Of a DNA stretch of 59,077 bases, positions 1-7,657 are shown in pieces (within the stretch, counting starts at the first letter, position 1; the number at the start of each line of letters is the position of its first letter). The stretch is from CAWULT01 sp963923455 (GTDB taxonomy: Bacteria > Acidobacteriota > Vicinamibacteria > Vicinamibacterales > UBA2999): contig CAWULT010000015.1 of the NCBI GenBank assembly GCA_963923455.1, positions 1 to 59,077 on the forward strand, in the 5' to 3' direction. Below the pieces are notes generated by a model, which searched no databases, was not told where the DNA came from, and worked only from the letters and a program-made list of their open reading frames with translations. The position numbers and the translations under genes are program-made.

Positions 1-2
1 CC

Positions 3-785
3 CAGCCGCTCGAGACGCTCGAGCCGACGCTCGACGCCCTGGAGCGCTGGGGCGTGCCGTTTCTGATCGACCCGATCCTCGAGCCCATCGGCTTCGGCTT
101 CATGGCGTCGCTCGAGCGTTACGCCGCGGCGCGCCGGCGCTGGCCGGGGGCCGAGATGCTGATGGGCGTGGGCAACCTCACCGAGCTCACCGCCGCCGAC
201 TCCACCGGCGTCAACGCCCTGCTCGTCGCGATCTGCCAGGAGCTGGGGATCAGGGCGGTGCTGACGACCGAGGTGATCCCGTGGGCGCGCGGGGCCGTGC
301 GCGAGATCGACGTCGCGCGGCGCCTGATGCACTACGCGATCACGGCGAGGACGATTCCGAAGAACGTCGACGATCGGCTGGTCACGGTGAAGGACCCGGT
401 GGTGCTGGCCAGCACCCAGGACGAGCTGCGGGCGCTGCAGGCCCGGCTCACCGACCCGAACTTCCGGATCTTCGCCGACGCCGGTGGCATCACGGTGTTC
501 AACGGCGAGCGCTACGTGCGCGATACCGATCTGGACCGCATCTTCGAGCAGCTCGGGGTCGACGAGCCGAGCCACGCGTTCTATCTCGGGCAGGAGCTGG
601 CCAAGGCGCGCCTTGCGATGCAGCTCGGCAAGACGTACCGCCAGGACGGCGGTCTGACCTGGGGCTATCTCACGCCGCCGGAGGCGCCGTCGCGGCACGC
701 GCGGCTGACGCAGGCGCCGGCCCGGAGGGCGGACGATCGGGCGCAGCCCCGTGAGGAGCCTCGCGTCGGAGGCACAGATGAGTGA
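3..785 (+). CDS. Dihydropteroate synthase-like protein (DUF6513 type) of H4MPT synthesis, 5' end outside window
   Basis: The frame is open from base 3, so only the C-terminal 260 residues are visible. The segment with the motifs DPILEPIGFGF, GNLTELTAADSTGVN and VLTTEVIPWARGAVRE matches the dihydropteroate-synthase-like barrel found in methanogens and in H4MPT-containing methylotrophs. A second part follows with FRIFADAGGITVFN and SHAFYLGQELAKA, typical of the same proteins. In those organisms the gene travels with H4MPT genes, and a role in assembling the pterin-aminobenzene part is presumed but, to my knowledge, not settled. The stop at 783-785 overlaps the pabB start by 8 bases, so this gene heads or sits inside the operon. 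The last ~35 residues are polar and low in complexity. It is not ordinary folP, which lacks this C-terminal region. Confidence 0.85.
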   Translation, partial: QPLETLEPTLDALERWGVPFLIDPILEPIGFGFMASLERYAAARRRWPGAEMLMGVGNLTELTAADSTGVNALLVAICQELGIRAVLTTEVIPWARGAVREIDVARRLMHYAITARTIPKNVDDRLVTVKDPVVLASTQDELRALQARLTDPNFRIFADAGGITVFNGERYVRDTDLDRIFEQLGVDEPSHAFYLGQELAKARLAMQLGKTYRQDGGLTWGYLTPPEAPSRHARLTQAPARRADDRAQPREEPRVGGTDE

Positions 786-2262
786 CCGTGCGCGAGCGGT
801 GGTCGAGGAGCTCAGCCCGCCGCCCGATCCCGCTTGGTGCTGCGAGCGGCTGGCCGGGCTGCCGTACCGGCTGTTCCTCGACAGCGCGGCGACGAGCGCG
901 CGCCTCGGGCGCTATTCGTTCCTGACGGCCGACCCGGTCGCCGTCGTGACGAGCAAGGGCCGGCGCGTCACGGTGCTCGACCGGCTGACCGGCAGCCGGC
1001 GCCCGTACGCGGGCGACGCGCTCGCGGCCCTCCGCGAGCACCTGGCGGGTGAGGCCGCCGAGCCCCTGCCGGGCCTGCCGCCGTTCCAGGGGGGGGCGGC
1101 CGGCTACGTCGCCTACGACTGGGGCCTCGTGCTCGAGACGCTGCCGGCACCGCGCGTCGACGACCTGGCGCTCGACGACGTGGTGCTCGGCGTCTACGAC
1201 TGGGTGATCGCCTGGGACCATGCCGAGTCGCGTGCCTGGATCATCTCGACCGGCATGCCCGAGCGGACGGCCGGCGCGCGCCAGTCGCGCGCGGGGGCGC
1301 GTGCCCGGGAGGTCCGCGCGCGCCTCGAGTCGGGGGAGCCCTCGCCCGAGATCCCCGTCGAGCCGGTTCGCCACGAACCTGCGCCCGACGGCGCGCCGAG
1401 CTATCCGGCCGAGGGCGGCTGGTGGGATCCGCGGCTCGAGCTGCGGTCGTCGTTCACGCGGCAGGGCTACCTCGACGCCGTGTCGCGCGTGCGCGAGTAC
1501 ATCTACGCCGGCGACATCTTCCAGGCGAATCTGTCGCAGCGATTCGAGGCGCCGCTCGCCGAGTCGCCGTGGCGGCTCTATCAGCGCCTGCGGCTGCGCA
1601 ACCCGGCGCCGTTCGGGGCCTACTTCGACGTCCCGCGCGCGGCGGTGCTGAGCGCGTCGCCCGAGCGCTTCCTGCGCGTGGACCGCGCCGGCCACGTCGA
1701 GACGCGGCCGATCAAGGGCACGCGGCCACGCGGCCTGGGGCCCGAGCACGACGCGGCGCTCGGACAGGCCCTCACCGAGAGCGCCAAGGACCGCGCCGAG
1801 AACCTGATGATCGTGGACCTGCTGCGCAACGACTTGTCGCGCGTGTGCCTGCCGGGCACGGTCCGGGTACCGGAGCTCTTCGCGCTCGAGCGGTACGCGA
1901 CGGTGCACCACCTCGTGTCGACCGTGGTTGGCGAGCTGGCGCCCGGCGCCGACGCGCTGGCGCTGCTGAAGGCGGCGTTCCCGGGCGGGTCGATCACGGG
2001 TGCGCCGAAGCTGCGTGCGATGGAGATCATCGCCGAGCTCGAGCCGGCCTGGCGCGGCGTCTATTGCGGTTCCATCGGCTACTGGAGCGTCACGGGCGAC
2101 CTGGACACGAGCATCGCCATCCGGACGGCCGTGGCCACCGGGGGCCGCGTATACTTCAATGCGGGCGGCGGCATCGTCGCCGACTCCGAGCCGGCGCAGG
2201 AGTACCGGGAAACCCTCGACAAGGCCCGGGGCATCATCGACGCGCTCGCGGTGCCCACATGA
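778..2262 (+). CDS. pabB: Aminodeoxychorismate synthase component I
   Basis: 494 residues. PabB aminates chorismate with ammonia delivered by PabA to give 4-amino-4-deoxychorismate, the precursor of p-aminobenzoate. The chorismate-binding core is clear: GDIFQANLSQRFEAP, PIKGTRPRG near residue 311, AENLMIVDLLRNDLSRVC near 345 and GGSITGAPKLRAMEII near 403. PIKGT, rather than the PIAGT of anthranilate synthase TrpE, supports PabB. I chose the ATG at 778 because GGAGG lies 6 bases upstream; an in-frame GTG at 751 would add nine residues inside the preceding gene. The stop overlaps the pabA start as ATGA, implying translational coupling. The neighbours show that the p-aminobenzoate made here is at least partly destined for H4MPT. 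Confidence 0.95.
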   Translation: MSDRARAVVEELSPPPDPAWCCERLAGLPYRLFLDSAATSARLGRYSFLTADPVAVVTSKGRRVTVLDRLTGSRRPYAGDALAALREHLAGEAAEPLPGLPPFQGGAAGYVAYDWGLVLETLPAPRVDDLALDDVVLGVYDWVIAWDHAESRAWIISTGMPERTAGARQSRAGARAREVRARLESGEPSPEIPVEPVRHEPAPDGAPSYPAEGGWWDPRLELRSSFTRQGYLDAVSRVREYIYAGDIFQANLSQRFEAPLAESPWRLYQRLRLRNPAPFGAYFDVPRAAVLSASPERFLRVDRAGHVETRPIKGTRPRGLGPEHDAALGQALTESAKDRAENLMIVDLLRNDLSRVCLPGTVRVPELFALERYATVHHLVSTVVGELAPGADALALLKAAFPGGSITGAPKLRAMEIIAELEPAWRGVYCGSIGYWSVTGDLDTSIAIRTAVATGGRVYFNAGGGIVADSEPAQEYRETLDKARGIIDALAVPT

Positions 2263-2960
2263 TCCTCCTGATCGACAACTACGACTCGTTCGTCCACAAC
2301 CTGGCGCGCTACGTCCGCGAGCTGGGCGAGGAAGCCGTGGTCTACCGCAACGACGCGCTGTCCCTCGACGACATCGCGGGGCTGGCACCGAGCCGCATCA
2401 TCCTGTCGCCGGGCCCGTGCACGCCGGCCGAGGCCGGCGTGTCGACCGGCGTGGTGCGCCGCTTCGGCGCGACCATTCCGGTGCTCGGCGTGTGCCTGGG
2501 GCATCAGTGCATCGGGGAGGCGTACGGCGGCGACGTCGTGCGGGCCGGCCGGCCGGTGCACGGCCGCACGTCGCCGATCCGTCACGACGGCACCGGTGTG
2601 TTCGCCGACCTGCCGAGTCCGATGCGCGTGGCGCGCTACCACTCGCTCGTGATCCGGCGCGACGCCGTGCCGGCCGGACTGCGCGTCACCGCGACGTCGG
2701 TCGACGACGGCGAGATCATGGCCGTCGCGCACCGGTCGCACCCCGTCGTGGGCGTGCAGTTCCATCCCGAGTCGGCAGCCAGCGAGTACGGCTACGCGAT
2801 CCTCGATCGCTTCCTGCACGGGGACGCCGCGCGCCCGGGCTCGCGCCCGCCGCGCGCCGACGGCGCGAGCGAGACACCCAAGGCCGCGCTGCCGTGGGCG
2901 TCGGCCACCGATGGCGACGGCCCGGCCTTCGTGCCACCGCCGGTCGAGTTGGTCCGGTAG
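2259..2960 (+). CDS. pabA: Aminodeoxychorismate synthase glutaminase component
   Basis: 233 residues, class I glutamine amidotransferase. It opens with ILLIDNYDSFVHNLARY and has the oxyanion region LSPGPCTPAEAG, the nucleophile in GVCLGHQC (Cys79) and the His-Glu pair in VGVQFHPES (His169, Glu171), so the catalytic triad is intact. It supplies ammonia from glutamine to PabB. The start overlaps the pabB stop by 4 bases (ATGA). About 40 residues after the core (roughly 190-233) are Pro/Ala-rich, without a recognisable domain, and longer than usual for PabA. TrpG is the main alternative annotation; the operon with PabB and beta-RFAP synthase favours PabA. Confidence 0.93.
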   Translation: MILLIDNYDSFVHNLARYVRELGEEAVVYRNDALSLDDIAGLAPSRIILSPGPCTPAEAGVSTGVVRRFGATIPVLGVCLGHQCIGEAYGGDVVRAGRPVHGRTSPIRHDGTGVFADLPSPMRVARYHSLVIRRDAVPAGLRVTATSVDDGEIMAVAHRSHPVVGVQFHPESAASEYGYAILDRFLHGDAARPGSRPPRADGASETPKAALPWASATDGDGPAFVPPPVELVR

Positions 2961-2969
2961 GGGAGGCCC

Positions 2970-3542
2970 GTGGCGTTCATCCTCGAGACCATCGTGACCA
3001 CCGTCGACGCCTCCGGCGCGGTCAACTGCGCGCCGATGGGCGTCGAGTGGGGCGACGAACGGATCGTGCTCAAGCCGTTCCTCGACACGGCGACCTATCG
3101 CAACGTCACGGCCACGGGCGTCGCGGTGGTGAACCTCATCGACGACGTGCGCGTGTTCGCGCGGGCCGCGATCTCCAACCCGCAGTATGCGACCGAGCCG
3201 GCCGCCGTGGTGGCCGGCTCGGTGTTGACGGACTGCTGCTCGTGGCGCGAACTGCGCGTGCGGTCCGTCGACGGCACTCCGCCGCGCTCGCGGATCGAGA
3301 CGGCGGTCGTCCATCGCGGCGTGCGCCGCGAGTTCCTCGGCTTCAACCGCGCCCGCCACGCCGTGCTCGAGGCCGCGATCTACGCGACGCGGCTGCACCT
3401 GCTGCCGCGCGAGTTCATCGAGGGCGAGCTGGCGCGCCTGCAGGTGATGGTCGACAAGACGGCCGGGGAAGCCGAACGCGAGGCCATGGCGCTGCTGACG
3501 GGTTTCGTGGGCGCGGCCGGACGGGAGCCCGTCCGCCCGTGA
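2970..3542 (+). CDS. DUF447 family protein, H4MPT-linked, flavin-binding-like
   Basis: 190 residues. The start is a GTG at 2970 with GGGAGG just upstream, 9 bases after pabA. The N-terminus (FILETIVTTVDASGAVNCAPMGVEW) and the middle (TATYRNVTATGVAVVNLIDDV) match DUF447 (PF04289), a split-barrel, FMN-binding-like family shared by methanogens and H4MPT-containing bacteria. Its reaction has not been assigned to my knowledge. The C-terminal part is helical (HLLPREFIEGELARLQVMVDK). Its stop overlaps the mptG start as GTGA, so it is translated in lockstep with beta-RFAP synthase. The context suggests a step in H4MPT synthesis or maintenance of the C1 carrier; this is inference. Confidence 0.85.
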   Translation: MAFILETIVTTVDASGAVNCAPMGVEWGDERIVLKPFLDTATYRNVTATGVAVVNLIDDVRVFARAAISNPQYATEPAAVVAGSVLTDCCSWRELRVRSVDGTPPRSRIETAVVHRGVRREFLGFNRARHAVLEAAIYATRLHLLPREFIEGELARLQVMVDKTAGEAEREAMALLTGFVGAAGREPVRP

Positions 3543-4510
3543 CCACACGCACCCGGGAGGCCGTCTTCGTCGAAGCCCCGGCCCGCCTGCACTTTGGCGT
3601 GCTCGACCTGCGGGGCACGCGGGGCCGGTGGTTCGGCGGCATCGGCGCCGCGGCGCCGGCGCCGACGCTGCTGATTTCGGCGTCGCACGCCCCGGTGCTG
3701 ACCGTGACGGGCGAGGACGCCGCGCGGGCGCAGGAGTACGCCGCGCGCTTCCTGGCGCACCACGGCGTCGCGAAGGGCGCGCGCATCCAGGTCCACCGGG
3801 CGCTCCCGTCTCACGTCGGCCTCGGTTCGGGCACCCAACTGGCGCTGGCCGTGGCGCGTGCACTGGCCGAGTTGCACGCCCTCGACACCGCTGCCCCGAG
3901 CCTGGCGCGCATCGTCGGCCGCGCGCGCCGTTCCGCCATCGGCACGTGGACCTTCGCGGGCGGCGGGCTCGTCGTCGAGGGCGGCCGCCGGCTCGGCCAG
4001 GACGAACTGGCGCCGCTGCTGGCGCGCCTGCCGTTCCCGGCGTCCTGGCGGTGCGTGGTCGCCGTGCCCGACGCCGCGCCCGGCGTCAGCGGCCCGGCCG
4101 AGGCCAAGGCCTTCGCGGACCTGCCGTCGCCGCCGGAGGGCGACGTGGAACGCGTCGCCTACCTCGTGCTGATGTCCCTGATGCCCGCGCTCGTCGAGGG
4201 CGACATCGCCGGCTTCGGCGCGGCGCTCAGCGAGATTCAGGAGCGCACCGGCCGCTGGTTCGCGTCCGCGCAGGGCGGGACGTTCGCGCCCGGCGCCGAG
4301 GATCTCGTGCGCCGGCTGACCGAGTGGGGCGCGTCTGGCGTGGGGCAGAGTTCCTGGGGCCCCGCCGTGTACGGCCTCGTCGACGGCGAGGCGCACGGCC
4401 AGTGCCTGGCCGAACGCGCCCGGGCCCTGGTGGGCCCGCGCGGGGCGGTGTACGAGGGCCCCTTTCGCTCCGACGGCGCCCGTGTGTGGCACGCGCAGGT
4501 GGAGGTCTAG
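3539..4510 (+). CDS. mptG: Beta-ribofuranosylaminobenzene 5'-phosphate synthase (H4MPT committed step)
   Basis: 323 residues, GHMP-kinase fold. The N-terminus EAPARLHFGVLDLRG and the phosphate loop PSHVGLGSGTQLALAVARAL (about residues 89-108) followed by RSAIGTWTFAGGGLVVEGG are characteristic of beta-RFAP synthase. The enzyme condenses p-aminobenzoate with PRPP, releasing CO2 and pyrophosphate, and commits p-aminobenzoate to methanopterin instead of folate. The GTG start at 3539 overlaps the DUF447 stop. This is the best single marker that the organism makes H4MPT. The order DHPS-like, pabB, pabA, DUF447, mptG puts substrate supply and the committed enzyme in one transcript. The gene ends the operon; the next gene is convergent. 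Confidence 0.93.
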   Translation: MTTRTREAVFVEAPARLHFGVLDLRGTRGRWFGGIGAAAPAPTLLISASHAPVLTVTGEDAARAQEYAARFLAHHGVAKGARIQVHRALPSHVGLGSGTQLALAVARALAELHALDTAAPSLARIVGRARRSAIGTWTFAGGGLVVEGGRRLGQDELAPLLARLPFPASWRCVVAVPDAAPGVSGPAEAKAFADLPSPPEGDVERVAYLVLMSLMPALVEGDIAGFGAALSEIQERTGRWFASAQGGTFAPGAEDLVRRLTEWGASGVGQSSWGPAVYGLVDGEAHGQCLAERARALVGPRGAVYEGPFRSDGARVWHAQVEV

Positions 4511-4585
4511 GCGCGGAAGGGCTGGGGAGCGGCCTTCGGCCGGGGCCGCCGTGTGCCGGCCGCCGGCGTCCACCCAGGCGGCGCC

Positions 4586-5710
4586 TCAGCGACGTCGACC
4601 GAACGACGGATCGGCCGGCAGGATGTCGGCGTCTCCCGGCCGCGCGAGCGGCGGAGGCGTCAGTCCCTTCCGCACGTACTCGTCGATCACCTTCTCTTCG
4701 GCCCGCGCGGCGCTCAGCATGTTGCGCAGCGCGTTGTTGCCCTCGTGACACTCGTACGGATACACCTGGTAGCCGGGTTGCGTGCTGAGCGGCACCTCGA
4801 CCTTCCAGGGGGTGGCCCACGTGTCGGGATCGTCCACGGTGGCTTCGTAGGTGATCGTATCGGCGGCCGTGCGGGTCAGGCGTTCGGTGACGCGCAGGCC
4901 GGCGCTGTGCCGCGTGCCCCCGAGGGCGGTCCGGTCGGTGAAGCCGCGCGTCTCCACGACGAGGGTGTCGCCGTCCCAACGCCCGACCGAGTAGCCCATG
5001 TAGCCGCGCAGCGCCTCGCCCACCGGCCGCCGTCCGTCCGTGGGGATCACGCGCGCCTCGTGGATCATCTCGTGGCCGATCACGACGGCCTCCGGCGACT
5101 GGACGATCACCAGGCCGTTGCCGTACAGCGTCGGCAGCGACGCGAGCGGGCCGCGTGAGATGCAGCGCTCGAACAGGCTCCGGTCCTCGGGCTTGAGGGG
5201 CAGCAGCGGGTTGACGGCCCTGGCCTGCTCGGCCATCACCTGCTCCGCGCGCCGCGTGCGCGGCGGGATGCGCCCGTTCGAGGGCTCGACGACGAGCGAC
5301 GTCTGGCGCAGGCTGCGCGTGCCCACCTCGCCGACGAACGTGCCGGCCGCCACCGCGACGTCGCCGCGTGTTTCGTCGTCCCGCTGCTTGCGCGCGCTGA
5401 ACTCGGCGTCGGTCAGCAGCCGGCGGTCGCCGAACTCGGCCGGCCGCTGGAGCGGCACGGTGCGCGCGTCGTCGCTCGTCCACGTGCCCTGCAGATCGGG
5501 CGTGCCCCACGGAGTCCGTGGCGCCACGTACGCGCGCGGCCCTGCGGCCGACGGAGCGCCGGTGCGCGACGTGGGCGGTCCGGGCGGCGCCTGCGCGTGC
5601 CCGGCTGGTGCCGCGAGCATGCCGGCTGCAGCCAGGCTCGCGCCGAGCGCGAGGGCCCGGCGCGCGGCGTGCCCGGCGTGCGTGAGGCCAAGGGCGACAG
5701 GCGTCCGCAT
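4586..5710 (-). CDS. Exported protein of unknown function (PRTPWGTPDLQGTW family)
   Basis: 374 residues with a signal peptide (RRALALGASLAAAGMLAAPAG) and a short Pro-rich linker. The mature part carries the PRTPWGTPDLQGTW motif near its start and GRWDGDTLVVETRGFTDRT near its middle, two hallmarks of a secreted family found in many copies in acidobacterial genomes and generally annotated as hypothetical. A YECHEGNNALRNMLS segment near the end contains one conserved-looking Cys. No catalytic motif is recognised. The start was placed at 5710, where a signal peptide begins; the same frame stays open further upstream, but there it is the shadow of the PD40 gene. It follows that gene by 14 bases and is probably co-transcribed with it. 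Confidence 0.8.
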   Translation of the reverse strand: MRTPVALGLTHAGHAARRALALGASLAAAGMLAAPAGHAQAPPGPPTSRTGAPSAAGPRAYVAPRTPWGTPDLQGTWTSDDARTVPLQRPAEFGDRRLLTDAEFSARKQRDDETRGDVAVAAGTFVGEVGTRSLRQTSLVVEPSNGRIPPRTRRAEQVMAEQARAVNPLLPLKPEDRSLFERCISRGPLASLPTLYGNGLVIVQSPEAVVIGHEMIHEARVIPTDGRRPVGEALRGYMGYSVGRWDGDTLVVETRGFTDRTALGGTRHSAGLRVTERLTRTAADTITYEATVDDPDTWATPWKVEVPLSTQPGYQVYPYECHEGNNALRNMLSAARAEEKVIDEYVRKGLTPPPLARPGDADILPADPSFGRRR

Positions 5711-5724
5711 GTATGTCTGCCCCG

Positions 5725-6666
5725 TCACCGCGCGGCCCGGAGGCTCGGTGCGCGCGGGTTCATGGCGAGCGTGTTCACCAGGAACCGCTGCCCGTCGGCC
5801 GTGACGTCGAAGGCGTGGTACGCGCCGTAGGGGTGATCCACGGCGAAGAGGGGCTCGGCCCCCTCGGCCTCGAATGTCTCGCCGGCGCCGTTCACCGGCA
5901 CGGCCATCAGGCGCCGATCGGGCGCCAGGTAGTAGAGCTCCCTGCCGTCGCGGCGCCAGCGGGCCTGCGTGCCCCCGTCGGCCGAGACGCGGCGCAGCTC
6001 GCCGGGGCTGGGGAAGCCCGCCACGTACACCTCGGGCTGGCCCGAGGGCGCCGTGGAACTGAACGCCACCCAGCGCCCGTCCGGTGAGAAGGCGGCCCAG
6101 TTCTCCGAGGCCTGTGTCTGCTGGTAGGGGTAGGGGGCCCGTTGCCGGTCGAGCGGCAGCACCCAGATGTCGTTGCTGGTGCCGACGCCGTTGGTCACGT
6201 AGAGGATCGCACGCCCGTCGGGCGACCAGCTGACGGGCCAGACGCCACCCGACGGGGAGACGAGCATGGTGCGCGGGCCAGCGGCGGCGGCCGGCCGTTC
6301 GAACAGGGTGTTGGTGCCGGCCGCGAACCAGTTGACGGCCACGTGCGCGCCGTCGGGCGACCAGATCAGCCAGTTCTCGTCCTCGGGGTCCGACGTGAAC
6401 TGCACGCGTGGACGGCCGTCGGTCTGGTAGAGCCAGATGTCCCGGGTGCCGCGGCCGCGATCGGAGACGGCCACGGCCACCTGGGAGCCGTCCGGCGAGA
6501 TCTCGAGGTTGCCGTGATCGGCGAGCGGGCCCAGGCGGCCGAGGACGGCGCCGGCCCGATCGAACCACGTGAGCTGTGACAGCACGAGCGTCGGCGTCTG
6601 CGCGGCAAGCGCGGCGAGCGGCGCCAGCAGGGCAGCCACGCACGCGAGGCGGAGCGGTCTCGGCAC
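5725..6666 (-). CDS. Secreted PD40/TolB-like beta-propeller protein
   Basis: 313 residues. A GTG at 6666 opens a signal peptide (LRLACVAALLAPLAALAAQ). The rest consists of PD40-type blades marked by SPDG motifs: LEISPDGSQVAVAV, LIWSPDGAHVAV, VSWSPDGRAILYV and AAFSPDGRWVAFSS, then a divergent last blade with DVTADGQRFLVNT. In Acidobacteriota this propeller usually forms the C-terminal half of Ser/Thr kinases; here it stands alone as a periplasmic or outer-membrane-associated protein without a kinase. A TATGAT hexamer 9 bases before the GTG suggests transcription starts almost at the start codon. It is operonic with the exported protein downstream. Probable role: protein or ligand binding at the cell envelope (inference). 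Confidence 0.85.
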   Translation of the reverse strand: MPRPLRLACVAALLAPLAALAAQTPTLVLSQLTWFDRAGAVLGRLGPLADHGNLEISPDGSQVAVAVSDRGRGTRDIWLYQTDGRPRVQFTSDPEDENWLIWSPDGAHVAVNWFAAGTNTLFERPAAAAGPRTMLVSPSGGVWPVSWSPDGRAILYVTNGVGTSNDIWVLPLDRQRAPYPYQQTQASENWAAFSPDGRWVAFSSTAPSGQPEVYVAGFPSPGELRRVSADGGTQARWRRDGRELYYLAPDRRLMAVPVNGAGETFEAEGAEPLFAVDHPYGAYHAFDVTADGQRFLVNTLAMNPRAPSLRAAR

Positions 6667-6675
6667 GGCGAGCGG

Positions 6676-6681
6676 ATCATA
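6676..6681 (-). promoter_or_regulatory. -10-like element TATGAT before the PD40 gene
   Basis: TATGAT reads on the minus strand from 6681 to 6676, 9 bases before the GTG at 6666. No ribosome-binding site fits in the gap, consistent with a leaderless or very short-leader transcript. No clear -35 is seen. Confidence 0.45.
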
Positions 6682-6711
6682 GCGCGGCCGGGCCGTTCGG
6701 GGCGCGCGAGT

Positions 6712-7407
6712 TCAGGGAGCGGTGCGCAGCCGCCGCGGCGCCGGCACCAGGGCGCCGACGCGCTGGCGATAGTCGCCGTACTCGGGGAAGGCCTCGACGA
6801 GCGCGCGCTCCTCGAAGTGGACGCGCATCCGCGTGCAGACCACCCAGCCGGCGATGGCCAGCGCCACCGGCAGCGTCGGGTAGCCGAGCAGCAGGCCGAG
6901 CTGCGCGACGGTGGCGCCGGTGTAGATCGGGTGACGCGAGAACTGGTAGGGGCCGGTCGTCACCAGGCGGCGCGCCGCGGCCTCGGTGGCAAAGGCGCGG
7001 CGCAGGTGCCAGATCGCCCAGATCTCGAAGAAGACGCCGACGAGCCCGCAGAGCACGCTCGCCAGCTGCAGGCGGGGATCCGTGGTCGGCGCGAGCCAGT
7101 CGGGCCGGAAGGCGGTCGCGAACTGCACGAACGCGAAGACGCCGAAGCCGCCCAGGTAGGCCACCGTCCGCGCGAGCGGATCGCGCACCAGGGCCCTTGC
7201 GCGGTCGCGCATCAGGAACGAGCAGGCCGCCATCAGCATGTGAACGATGGACGGAATCAGGAACAGGCTGACCCACGGGGCGCGGACCACCATCAGGGCC
7301 GCGACGCCGGCGTGTCCGGCGAAGCCGGCCCAGTCGGCCGCGGTCGGGCGCCGGGACGCGACGGTCGAGTCGGCGGGGCGGGTCATGGCTGGTGCGGTGG
7401 CAATCAT
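6712..7407 (-). CDS. Isoprenylcysteine/phospholipid methyltransferase-like integral membrane protein
   Basis: 231 residues with four to five hydrophobic segments. The C-terminal signature LVTTGPYQFSRHPIYTGATVAQLG followed by HFEERALVEAFPEYGDYRQRV is that of the ICMT/PEMT-like membrane methyltransferases, which use S-adenosylmethionine to methylate isoprenylated, lipid or other membrane substrates; the bacterial substrate is usually unknown. I placed the start at the ATG at 7407; an ATG at 7386 is equally possible, and neither has a convincing ribosome-binding site. The frame remains open to 7539, but that extension is Arg/Gly-rich with no transmembrane character and is probably not translated. 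It stands alone, facing away from the kinase gene. Confidence 0.8.
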   Translation of the reverse strand: MIATAPAMTRPADSTVASRRPTAADWAGFAGHAGVAALMVVRAPWVSLFLIPSIVHMLMAACSFLMRDRARALVRDPLARTVAYLGGFGVFAFVQFATAFRPDWLAPTTDPRLQLASVLCGLVGVFFEIWAIWHLRRAFATEAAARRLVTTGPYQFSRHPIYTGATVAQLGLLLGYPTLPVALAIAGWVVCTRMRVHFEERALVEAFPEYGDYRQRVGALVPAPRRLRTAP

Positions 7408-7657
7408 GGGCGACCGGGATGACACCGCTGCACGTCCGATGCCGCCGGGCGCGGCGCGCCCCGTGCCTGCCCTGTCCGTCCACCCGCCGCGCGATCTCGC
7501 CGGGGATCGCCGATTGTGCGGGTTCCGGCTCCGTGCCACAATCTCACCGTCGGCTCGACCCGCGCGCCCGTGACACGCCGTTTTCGTCGGGCGGGATTAC
7601 GAAACGCGACCGCGCAATCGTGGGCAGTCGAGCGAGGTGGCCCGAGGGCGGCGCGTG

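Noticed and set aside
670..2388. Long minus-strand open frames opposite pabB and other genes (also 7823-10687, 11252-14866, 17835-21104, 34436-37582, 45150-48581)
   Set aside because: They are antisense shadows caused by G/C-rich third positions. The products are Arg/His/Gly-rich without family motifs, while the opposite strand encodes complete recognised proteins.
5711..6643. Fusion of the exported protein at 4586 with upstream sequence to give a 685-residue product
   Set aside because: The upstream part is an out-of-frame reading of the PD40 gene; a proper signal peptide begins at 5710.
7408..7539. N-terminal extension of the membrane methyltransferase to 7539
   Set aside because: The extension is Arg/Ser/Gly-rich and lacks hydrophobic character; family members begin near the first membrane helix.
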